A stretch of DNA of 5,139 nt from Omnitrophica WOR_2 bacterium RIFCSPHIGHO2_01_FULL_52_10 (GTDB lineage Bacteria > Omnitrophota > Gorgyraeia > Zapsychrales > Zapsychraceae), in the NCBI GenBank assembly GCA_001805565.1, contig MHGM01000036.1, positions 2,574-7,712 of the forward strand. Reading direction: 5' to 3'. Position 1 is the stretch's first letter. Each line of letters opens with the position of its first letter. Below are positions 1 to 5,139 of this stretch, piece by piece. Position numbers and translations under genes: made by a program. Under the pieces are notes generated by a model. It was not told the DNA's origin. It was given only the letters and a program-made list of their open reading frames with translations, and did not search any database.

Positions 1-390
1 AACAAGGCTTGTGCAATGGGTCGTCTCGGACAACACCCGGGAAGTCCTCTCCAGAAGCTTGTCCAGTTCAGCGGACTCCCGTTTGTATTCAGCGCGGATA
101 TGCACTTTTTCAGCCTCCAGGAGCTGGATCTCCTCCATAAGATGGTCCACGTAATACCGGTATCCTCTCTGGGTAGGAACGCGGCCGGCCGAGGTATGCG
201 GATGGGTCAGATATCCTTCCTCCTCCAACTCCGCAAGGACGTTACGGATCGTTGCCGAACTGAAATCCAGCCCATATTTCTGGACAATGCAGGAAGAACT
301 CACCGGCGAAACAGTTTTAATGTACTGATCCACCGTGATGGCCAATACCCGTTCTTTCCTGTCTTGCAAATCAGCTTTGCGTGGTGTCAT
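1..390 (-). CDS. hrcA: Heat-inducible transcription repressor HrcA, N-terminal part (3' end cut by window edge)
   Basis: HrcA is the dimeric repressor of class I heat-shock genes. It binds CIRCE operators, and in known systems its activity depends on GroEL. The 130 visible residues start at the ATG at 390-388 (MTPRKADLQD) and run off the left edge; full-length HrcA is about 340-350 residues, so roughly the last 60% is missing. Residues 1-75 form the N-terminal winged helix: SSATIRN at 44-50 and AELEEEGYL at 53-61 are the recognition-helix region, followed by the HrcA signature HPHTSAGRVP (63-72) and RGYRYYVDHLM (75-85). The GAF-like and dimerisation regions lie outside the window. The Shine-Dalgarno is weak: AAGG lies 12 bases upstream of the ATG. 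A CIRCE operator and promoter lie directly upstream, so autoregulation is expected. grpE, dnaK or dnaJ may follow to the left, as in many bacteria, but that is inference. Identification is very secure. Confidence 0.96.
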   Translation of the reverse strand, partial: MTPRKADLQDRKERVLAITVDQYIKTVSPVSSSCIVQKYGLDFSSATIRNVLAELEEEGYLTHPHTSAGRVPTQRGYRYYVDHLMEEIQLLEAEKVHIRAEYKRESAELDKLLERTSRVLSETTHCTSLV

Positions 391-442
391 CAAAAGTTTT
401 AACCTTAACGTTCTTAAGCAGATACCCTGTTTAGAACTAAAT

Positions 443-469
443 TTAGCACTCTATCAGCCAGAATGCTAA
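443..469 (-). promoter_or_regulatory. CIRCE operator (HrcA binding site)
   Basis: On the minus strand this reads TTAGCATTC, a 9-base spacer, then GAGTGCTAA. The established CIRCE consensus is TTAGCACTC-N9-GAGTGCTAA, so one arm is perfect, the other has one C-to-T change, and the spacer length is exact. The site lies 53 bases upstream of the hrcA ATG and begins 5 bases after the predicted -10 hexamer, so it covers the expected transcription start. Bound HrcA would block initiation, giving autoregulation of hrcA and anything co-transcribed with it. Confidence 0.95.
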
Positions 470-474
470 CGTGA

Positions 475-502
475 ATTCTAACAAAAAAACGAATCTTGTC
501 AA
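475..502 (-). promoter_or_regulatory. Predicted sigma70-type promoter of hrcA
   Basis: The minus strand shows a perfect -35 hexamer TTGACA (502-497), a 16-base spacer containing a run of seven T (489-483), and a -10 hexamer TAGAAT (480-475), which matches TATAAT at five of six positions. The start site would fall at about 466-469, inside the CIRCE operator, which is the usual arrangement for HrcA-controlled promoters. It would give hrcA its own transcript, separate from the miaA-hflX group upstream. Confidence 0.82.
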
Positions 503-544
503 TAAAAAATTTGGGGGGGCAGAACATGGAAGGGCTTATCCAAG

Positions 545-1213
545 CTAGGGCTCTTTAAAGAACCGGACGATTTTCGTGAGCTCTTCCAGGTAGTCATCAA
601 CAGAAGAAATTCGGCTGGTCAGGTCATGATAATTTGGGATTTTCCTCTCTGCCGAATGAAACTCCAGGATCATCAATCCATCCATAATCTTCCAGCTCAT
701 GGATGGATGTCCCCGGGAATCGACGCTGCGGAACTCCAGTAAAACGTCGACGATTTTAGGATTGGCCAAAAGCTTGTTCGCCAGCCGGATATTATTCGTT
801 TGAACATCCAGCCCTTTCAAAGATGGCGGAAGCGCGACCCAGGCATCCGGGCGGGTCGGCCCATCGGGTATCTGGGAAGAAATAAAGACATCGGTTTTCA
901 TGGTCGTGGAACGCGGTTTTTCACTAAAATACAAACTAAAATCCGCATGAATTCTGGTTTTAAGATAGCCTTTACGGGCCGCTTCCTTAAACCCGCGGTC
1001 GATCACGTCTTCGTAAACGAACGCCTGTCCTTCAAAGAAAAAATCGATCTGAAAATTCTCCGGCTGACCTTCGACAGGACGCAGTTTCCCCTCCAAAATT
1101 TTTTCCATAGACCGCAAAAATTGTTCCCGCGTCGGTTCGCGCGACGGGACATTACTGTTTAACAGGATGATCCCTGCCAGAAAAACGAGAACTATGATAA
1201 TAATCCAGACCAT
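545..1213 (-). CDS. Uncharacterised membrane-anchored protein, 222 aa
   Basis: I do not recognise this family. The ATG at 1213-1211 is one base after the hflX stop (1217-1215), which indicates translational coupling; the reading frame stays open farther upstream, but that part is antiparallel-independent shadow of hflX in another frame. The protein begins with a hydrophobic segment, WIIIIVLVFLAGIILL (about residues 3-18), lacking positive charges before it and followed by R25, R29 and R34, which by the positive-inside rule slightly favours a cytoplasmic C-terminal domain. The remaining 200 residues look soluble and mixed alpha/beta: a stretch with FFFEGQAFVYEDVIDRGFKE (58-77), GYLKTRIHADFSLYF (82-96), a TDVFISSQIPDG strand region (107-118), and an acidic helical C-terminus (SSVDDYLEELTKIVRFF, 203-219). 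There are no cysteines, no lipobox, no nucleotide-binding motif and no obvious catalytic triad. Its position suggests co-expression with miaA and hflX. That it is a real gene is well supported by the tight junction and the coherent protein; its function is unknown. Confidence 0.85.
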   Translation of the reverse strand: MVWIIIIVLVFLAGIILLNSNVPSREPTREQFLRSMEKILEGKLRPVEGQPENFQIDFFFEGQAFVYEDVIDRGFKEAARKGYLKTRIHADFSLYFSEKPRSTTMKTDVFISSQIPDGPTRPDAWVALPPSLKGLDVQTNNIRLANKLLANPKIVDVLLEFRSVDSRGHPSMSWKIMDGLMILEFHSAERKIPNYHDLTSRISSVDDYLEELTKIVRFFKEP

Positions 1214-1214
1214 T

Positions 1215-2492
1215 TTATTCTTCTTTAGGAGAATGGATATCGTACTTATAAAATTTTCCGGCGACCTGGGTGGGCACCAGGGCGCGGATATTGACCGTAT
1301 CCGCGTAATATTTGACCGAATACACCTGCCCTTCTTCATGCGCGAGATTGACCAAATCCATCCGGTTGATCGGGATATCCACGTTGATCTCCTCGACCAT
1401 GGAGGAAAGCATCTGGCTAATTTTCTCGACAAGAAACGGCATGTTTTCTCCCGTTTTCGCCGAGATGCACACCGTGTGGTTCTGACCGCCCTGGAATTGG
1501 TCGAGACCCTGCCGGTTTTCAAGGCGGTCGATCTTGTTGAACACAACAATCGTCGGCTTTTCGGAAACTTCCAATTCCTTTAAAACGACCTCAACCGCCT
1601 CGCGCAGATGATGGAAATGCGGATGGCTCACGTCGAGGACGTGCAGCAAAAGATCCGCCTCCCGGACTTCCTCCAGCGTTGCCTTGAACGCCTCGATCAG
1701 ATGGTGCGGCAATTCATGCATAAACCCGACCGTGTCGGAAACGATGATCTTCTGATGGTTCGGCAAAAGAAACTGACGTGAAAGCGAATCGAGCGTGGTA
1801 AAAAGAGTTTCGCGCGTCACCTGATTGGCCTGCGTCAGGGTATTCATCAGGGTAGACTTGCCGGCATTGGTGTACCCAACGAGCGCGACGGTCGGCACGC
1901 CTTTATCTTTACGCTGTTTGCGCTTGAGCGCACGCTGGGTCGTCACTTCCTTAAGCTCGTGCCGCAAACGCGTAATCCGCTCTCCAATGCGCCGGCGGTC
2001 CATTTCGAGCTTGGTTTCACCGGGACCCAGGGTTCCGATGCCACCGCCCAGACGCGAGAGCTCAATGCCGTGACCGACCAACCGCGGCAAAAGATATTCC
2101 AATTGCGCCAATTCCACCTGCATCTTGCCTTCTTTGCTGGTGGCGTGCCTGGCGAAAATATCCAGAATAAGCTGGGTGCGGTCGATCGTCTTGGTTTTGA
2201 TCGTTTCTTCGAGGTTGCGCTGCTGGCTGCCTCTTAAATCATAACTGAACACGACCGTGTCGATTTTTAGATGACTAACCGCGGCGGCGATGTCCTGCAC
2301 CCGCCCCGACCCGATCAAATAGGTGGCGGATGCTTTCTCCAAAGGGCAAACCATGCGTTCGATGACTTCCCCGCCGCAACCCGCGATCAGGTCTTCCATC
2401 TCGTCGAGGACTTCCTGGGCCGGCCAACGCGCCCTGTCACTTTTAAAATCAACGACAACCAGAAGAACTTTCTCTTTATTTTCTACGCGCAG
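1215..2492 (-). CDS. hflX: GTPase HflX (ribosome-dissociating/rescue GTPase)
   Basis: HflX is an Obg/TRAFAC-class GTPase that binds the 50S E-site region and splits stalled or heat-damaged ribosomes. Counting from CTG 2492 (425 aa), the N-terminal HflX domain runs to about residue 150: KVLLVVVDFKSD (8-19), YLIGSGRVQDI (58-68), VVFSYDLRGSQQRNLEE (80-96), IDRTQLILDIFARHA (103-117), KMQVELAQLEYLLPRL (123-138), GGGIGTLGPGETKLEMDRR (149-167). A charged coiled-coil linker follows. The G domain has GYTNAGKS (G1, 206-213), DTVGF (G3, 253-257), NKID (G4, 319-322) and SAK (G5, 344-346). A short C-terminal beta domain ends in KYDIHSPKEE. The first ATG in frame is at 2399, but it would delete the conserved VLLVVVDF strand. 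Upstream of it the frame holds no ATG, GTG or TTG before the TGA at 2519-2517, so I place the start at CTG 2492, which has a GAGAGG 6 bases upstream; ATT 2495 and CTG 2462 are alternatives. The gene overlaps miaA by 17 bp. Family is certain; start is not. Confidence 0.94.
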   Translation of the reverse strand: MRVENKEKVLLVVVDFKSDRARWPAQEVLDEMEDLIAGCGGEVIERMVCPLEKASATYLIGSGRVQDIAAAVSHLKIDTVVFSYDLRGSQQRNLEETIKTKTIDRTQLILDIFARHATSKEGKMQVELAQLEYLLPRLVGHGIELSRLGGGIGTLGPGETKLEMDRRRIGERITRLRHELKEVTTQRALKRKQRKDKGVPTVALVGYTNAGKSTLMNTLTQANQVTRETLFTTLDSLSRQFLLPNHQKIIVSDTVGFMHELPHHLIEAFKATLEEVREADLLLHVLDVSHPHFHHLREAVEVVLKELEVSEKPTIVVFNKIDRLENRQGLDQFQGGQNHTVCISAKTGENMPFLVEKISQMLSSMVEEINVDIPINRMDLVNLAHEEGQVYSVKYYADTVNIRALVPTQVAGKFYKYDIHSPKEE

Positions 2493-3423
2493 AATCTTCC
2501 TCTCTTTCCCACAGAAACATCAATTTATCCGTAATGTCTTTCACCGTATCATTTTCCTGCACCGTAATCCACTCCAATCTTTTTTCTTTTCGAAACCACG
2601 TCAATTGCCGCTTGGCAAACCGGCGCGTATTTAATTTCATCAACTCCCTCGCATGGGTTTCATCGTACGAACCATCCAGGAATCCGCGGATCTCCCGCAA
2701 TCCGATCAGACGTTCCGCCATCGGGCTCAAAGCAACACCCCGCAGATGTTCGATCTCTTTGACAGCGCCGTGGGCAAACATATCGTCCACGCGCCGGTTG
2801 ATACGCCGGTAAAGACCCTCTCTGTCCATGGTCAGGGCAACAGCCTTGATATCATATTTTCCCCAAAGCCCGCGGTGTTTCTTGTGCAAACTGGAGATCG
2901 GTTCCCAGCGCGTCTTGTAAACTTCCAAAGCGCGGATGATCCGGCGCGCGTCATTGGGATGGATCTTTAATGCCGCTTGGGAATCGACCTTTTGAAGTTC
3001 CTTGTAAAGATATTCACTGCCATAACGCCCGGCTTGCTTTTTCAGTTCCACACGGACAGCTTCATTTTTGGGCGCTGCCGGGAAAATCCCGTCCAGAAGG
3101 ACCTGCATATACAATCCACTGCCCCCGACAACGATCGGAACATGATCACGCGCCTGAATCGCGCGAATGGCCTCAAGGACGAGGGCGTTAAACCGCGCGA
3201 CGTCAAATTCCTCCCCCACCGAAACGCAATCGATGAGATGATGCGCCACCGTTTTAAGCATCCACGCAGAAGGCTTGCTGGTCACGACACGCAACTCCTT
3301 GTAGACCTGCATGGAATCGCAGGAAACAATTTCGCCATTGATACGCCGTGCCAGGGAATACGCGATTTCGGATTTGCCAACGGCGGTGGGACCAACAATA
3401 AAAATAATGCTGTTCGACTGCAT
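2476..3423 (-). CDS. miaA: tRNA dimethylallyltransferase MiaA
   Basis: MiaA transfers the dimethylallyl group of DMAPP to N6 of A37 in tRNAs that read UNN codons, the first step to i6A/ms2i6A. At 315 aa the protein is full length (E. coli MiaA is 316). Visible motifs are the P-loop GPTAVGKS (11-18), the SCDSMQVYKEL segment (34-44) with the catalytic-region Asp36, TSKPS (48-52), AHHLID, EEFDVARF, the VGGSGLY motif, the HPNDARRIIRALEVY tRNA-contact region, the LIGLREI motif, and RRFAKRQLTWFR near the C-terminus. Where the family usually has IGTAKP, this protein has VVTSKP, so the usual Gly is Val; the Thr and Lys-Pro remain. The ATG at 3423-3421 is the only possible start: the P-loop begins at residue 11 and a TGA in frame lies nine bases upstream. 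There is no Shine-Dalgarno just before it; the leader is a nested palindrome. hflX follows with an overlap, and hfq is absent from the junction. Confidence 0.96.
   Translation of the reverse strand: MQSNSIIFIVGPTAVGKSEIAYSLARRINGEIVSCDSMQVYKELRVVTSKPSAWMLKTVAHHLIDCVSVGEEFDVARFNALVLEAIRAIQARDHVPIVVGGSGLYMQVLLDGIFPAAPKNEAVRVELKKQAGRYGSEYLYKELQKVDSQAALKIHPNDARRIIRALEVYKTRWEPISSLHKKHRGLWGKYDIKAVALTMDREGLYRRINRRVDDMFAHGAVKEIEHLRGVALSPMAERLIGLREIRGFLDGSYDETHARELMKLNTRRFAKRQLTWFRKEKRLEWITVQENDTVKDITDKLMFLWEREEDSARRK
2499..2504 (-). promoter_or_regulatory. Shine-Dalgarno for hflX within the end of miaA
   Basis: The minus strand reads GAGAGG, inside the last codons of miaA, six bases before CTG 2492 and three before ATT 2495. 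No ATG, GTG or TTG in the hflX frame lies at a usable distance. The next in-frame ATG (2399) is about 100 bases downstream and has no strong purine box directly before it. This site therefore supports initiation of hflX at a near-cognate codon, coupled to translation through the end of miaA. Confidence 0.5.
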
Positions 3424-3427
3424 AGTG

Positions 3428-3493
3428 GATCAGGGTATCTGGATATCCGGGCATCAGACCCTGATCTCCTGATGCCCGGATTCCCTGATATCC
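3428..3493. repeat. Nested inverted repeats between the SPOR gene and miaA
   Basis: A perfect 13-bp stem joins ATCCGGGCATCAG (3445-3457) to CTGATGCCCGGAT (3469-3481) around an 11-base loop. The loop contains ACCCTGATC (3458-3466), an exact complement of GATCAGGGT (3428-3436), and the same left arm can instead pair with CCCTGAT (3483-3489), lengthening the main stem across an asymmetric internal loop. GGATATCC (3441-3448) is itself a palindrome. The element fills nearly all of the 75-bp gap between the SPOR stop and the miaA ATG. No T-run follows the stem on the transcribed strand, so it does not look like a standard intrinsic terminator. It may be an intergenic palindromic repeat of REP type, an RNA-processing signal, or a leader structure that controls miaA. 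Confidence 0.85.
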
Positions 3494-3498
3494 TTTAT

Positions 3499-4272
3499 TT
3501 AAGGGTAGATCTGGGCAGGATAACCAAATTTGGCCAATCTATTCTTCAACGCCTGCGCGTCCTTGAGCATGGCCAGCTGGCCGATGCGCACGCGGTAAAA
3601 TTTCCGGTTCTGCGAATCAACCGATTCAATGATATAAGCATATTCCGCTTTTTGCTTCAATTCATCGACCAGCGCCTCGGCCAGCCGTCGTTCCATAAAG
3701 GCGCCCACCTGCACGGCGAAGTAATGTTTTTCTTCCAGCAACTGTTTGACCGCGGGCACTTCAAGACTGTTGGGGAAAGACCGCACGATTTTCTCCAGAT
3801 AACCCGTCGCCTGACCCCAGTGGGCGAGTTTCATGTTGACCTTCGCCAATTTGAAATAGATCAGACTCACCGCCTCTGGCTGGTCGCCTTCCTTCAAAAG
3901 CTCCTGCAGCGTTGCATCGGCCTGCTGGTATTCCTCCAACAGATAATAAGCGTCAAAAAGTCCCAAATAAACGCGCTCGCGCAGTTGCGGGCCCAACTTC
4001 TCATTCTTGACCTTGTTAAACGACTCCAGAGCCTCCTGATACTGCGCCTGCCTTAACTGGCTTAACCCGATGTAATACTGCGCTTTCTGGGCTTCCGAAC
4101 TTTTGGATTGACCGGCAAGAACGTCCTCGGCTAATTTCCGGGCCTGGACGTAATCACGGTTCAGGAGGGCGGCTTCGATGTCGGTCAAACTGGCGCGGGC
4201 GATCGTCACGCTTCCGGACAGGAAAACGGCAACGAGGACACCGGGAACAATTTTACGGAATGATTGTTTCAT
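3499..4272 (-). CDS. Exported TPR and SPOR-domain protein
   Basis: A 257-residue protein starting at the ATG at 4272-4270. This start gives a textbook signal peptide: MKQSFRK, a hydrophobic core (VPGVLVAVFLSGSVTI) and a likely cleavage after ARA at residue 27. A GTG at 4293 would add seven residues and overlap the upstream gene by 8 bp; it is possible but would bury the signal peptide start. There is no lipobox cysteine, so the mature protein should be periplasmic and soluble. Residues about 28-175 are helical TPR-like repeats (for example RDYVQARKLAEDVLAG, AQYQEALESFNKVK, EEYQQADATLQELLKE, GQATGYLEKIVRSFPNS). The C-terminus is a SPOR domain (YFAVQVGAF at 184-192 through KFGYPAQIYP at 248-257). 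SPOR domains bind glycan strands stripped of stem peptides, often at the division septum, so a role in envelope growth or division is the best inference. The specific partner is unknown; the layout resembles but does not prove a CpoB/YbgF-like role. Confidence 0.9.
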   Translation of the reverse strand: MKQSFRKIVPGVLVAVFLSGSVTIARASLTDIEAALLNRDYVQARKLAEDVLAGQSKSSEAQKAQYYIGLSQLRQAQYQEALESFNKVKNEKLGPQLRERVYLGLFDAYYLLEEYQQADATLQELLKEGDQPEAVSLIYFKLAKVNMKLAHWGQATGYLEKIVRSFPNSLEVPAVKQLLEEKHYFAVQVGAFMERRLAEALVDELKQKAEYAYIIESVDSQNRKFYRVRIGQLAMLKDAQALKNRLAKFGYPAQIYP

Positions 4273-4285
4273 GCTTCTGACGGAG

Positions 4286-5139
4286 TTATCCACTCAAGGC
4301 GTTGCCGAGATCATCGATCAGATCCTGCGCGCCTTCGATCCCGACGGAAACGCGCACGGTTTCCTCGGTGATCCCCGAGGCCTTGAGGGCCGCCTCTCCC
4401 ATCGAGGCATGGCTCATGGACCAGGGATGTTCGATCAAAGATTCCACTCCACCCAAGGACTCGGCGAGGGAAAAATATTTCAACTTTTTGAAAAATAGGC
4501 CCAGAGGAACCTTGCTCGTCTTTAATTCAAACGACAAAACGCCGCCGAAGCCGGTCATTTGCTTTTTGATCAAACCGGCCTGTGGATGGCTCTTAAGTCC
4601 CGGATAATAAACTTTCCGAACATATTCGTGCTTTTCCAGGAATTCGGCGATGGCGAGCGCGTTGGATTGATGGACTTCCATCCGCGGGGCGAGCGTCTTG
4701 ATCCCGCGCAGCACCAGCCACGCGTCGAAGGGCGCTTCGGAAACACCCAAAGCGTTGACGAGAAAACGGCCGCGCGTTTCCAAGTCTTTATTCCCGTAAA
4801 TGATCGCTCCGCCGACGACGTCACTGTGGCCGTTAAGATATTTGGTCGTCGAATGGACGACGATATCCGCTCCGAAATCGAACGGACGCTGAAAATACGG
4901 GCTCAAGAACGTATTATCCACGACCGTCAGGACCTTCCTGGACCCGGCAAGCCCGATGACGCCCGCCAGATCGACGATATTTAACAACGGATTCGAAGGC
5001 GTTTCGATCCAGACCATTTTTGTCTTCGCGGTGACGGCCTTCTTGACCGCCCGCGGATCCCGCATATTGATAAAATCAAAAGAGAGCCCCCATTGGGAAA
5101 ATACCTGCACGAAAAGCCGATAGGTGCCGCCGTAAATAT
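4286..5139 (-). CDS. Cys/Met metabolism PLP-dependent enzyme (cystathionine gamma-synthase/lyase type), 5' end missing
   Basis: The visible 283 residues (from IYGGTYRLF, first full codon at 5137) are the C-terminal three quarters of an enzyme usually about 380-400 aa long; the start lies off the right edge, and the GTG at 5110 is internal. Family signatures in order are YGGTYRLF (2-9), the WIETPSNPLL substrate-binding stretch (43-52), VVDNTFLSP (72-80) with the Asp that contacts the PLP pyridine nitrogen, and HSTTKYLNGHSD (95-106), where Lys99 should form the Schiff base with PLP. AWLVLRGIKTL (139-149), AESLGGVESLIEHP (225-238) and VRVSVGIEGAQDLIDDL (261-277) complete the fold. The enzyme acts in the cytosol in methionine/cysteine trans-sulfuration. 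Sequence alone does not separate cystathionine gamma-synthase (metB) from gamma-lyase or O-acylhomoserine sulfhydrylase; the SLGGVESL and VSVGIE segments look closest to the gamma-synthase/lyase group. The stop is 13 bases before the SPOR protein ATG, suggesting one transcript. Confidence 0.93.
   Translation of the reverse strand, partial: IYGGTYRLFVQVFSQWGLSFDFINMRDPRAVKKAVTAKTKMVWIETPSNPLLNIVDLAGVIGLAGSRKVLTVVDNTFLSPYFQRPFDFGADIVVHSTTKYLNGHSDVVGGAIIYGNKDLETRGRFLVNALGVSEAPFDAWLVLRGIKTLAPRMEVHQSNALAIAEFLEKHEYVRKVYYPGLKSHPQAGLIKKQMTGFGGVLSFELKTSKVPLGLFFKKLKYFSLAESLGGVESLIEHPWSMSHASMGEAALKASGITEETVRVSVGIEGAQDLIDDLGNALSG

Noticed and set aside
16..402. 128-codon plus-strand open frame at the left edge
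   Set aside because: It lies antisense to the clear HrcA N-terminus and runs into its upstream region; no family features.
430..441. Small inverted repeat TTTAG-AA-CTAAA beside CIRCE
   Set aside because: Five-base arms in AT-rich sequence are expected by chance, and it does not resemble a known operator.
503..544. Terminator downstream of the membrane protein gene
   Set aside because: Only a four-base inverted repeat (GCTT/AAGC) and a run of seven G (513-519) are present. The A/T-rich run near 503-512 has no stem before it on the transcribed strand.
1214..1549. Upstream extension of the membrane-protein reading frame into hflX (an ATG at 1549)
   Set aside because: The extra 112 residues are Arg/Ser-rich low-quality sequence that is an out-of-frame reading of hflX. 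The Met directly before the hydrophobic segment, one base after the hflX stop, is the sensible start.
2469..2492. MiaA-HflX fusion by programmed frameshift
   Set aside because: Joining the frames needs a +1 shift near the miaA TAA. I see no known +1 slippery arrangement, and MiaA already has its normal length, so re-initiation or internal initiation is simpler.
3428..3493. Intrinsic terminator after the SPOR gene
   Set aside because: The stem is strong enough, but on the minus strand neither the main stem nor the outer pairing is followed by a run of T.
2977..4056. 359-codon plus-strand open frame antisense to miaA and the SPOR gene
   Set aside because: It spans two well-identified minus-strand genes and the gap between them, shows no recognisable domain, and its codons simply mirror the real genes.

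Overview
The window holds six protein genes, all on the minus strand, so transcription runs from right to left. In that order they are: a PLP-dependent trans-sulfuration enzyme (its 5' end lies beyond the right edge), an exported TPR plus SPOR-domain protein, miaA, hflX, an unrecognised single-pass membrane protein, and hrcA (its 3' end lies beyond the left edge). All long plus-strand reading frames are antisense shadows of these genes. No tRNA, rRNA, CRISPR array or mobile element is visible.

The organism is a bacterium of middling GC content. The signal-peptide plus TPR plus SPOR protein fits a diderm cell wall, and HrcA with a CIRCE operator shows class I heat-shock control of the HrcA type. 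Gene order is unlike Escherichia coli: hfq does not lie between miaA and hflX, and hrcA follows instead. An uncultured diderm lineage is plausible, but I cannot assign a phylum from this window.

Layout, right to left. The PLP enzyme (to 4286) ends 15 bp before the likely ATG of the SPOR protein, or overlaps an upstream GTG start by 8 bp. After the SPOR gene (3499-4272) comes a 75-bp gap almost filled by nested inverted repeats (3428-3493), then miaA (2476-3423). hflX overlaps the end of miaA and appears to lack any ATG, GTG or TTG start that would include its conserved N-terminus. One base after the hflX stop comes a 222-residue membrane-anchored protein (545-1213). A 154-bp intergenic region (391-544) then carries a sigma70-type promoter overlapped by a CIRCE operator, driving hrcA (1-390).

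miaA, hflX and the membrane-protein gene are packed like one transcription unit joining tRNA modification and ribosome rescue to an unknown function. hrcA has its own autoregulated promoter and probably leads a chaperone operon off the left edge. The most interesting points are the apparent non-canonical start of hflX, the structured miaA leader without a normally spaced Shine-Dalgarno, and the uncharacterised gene between hflX and hrcA.
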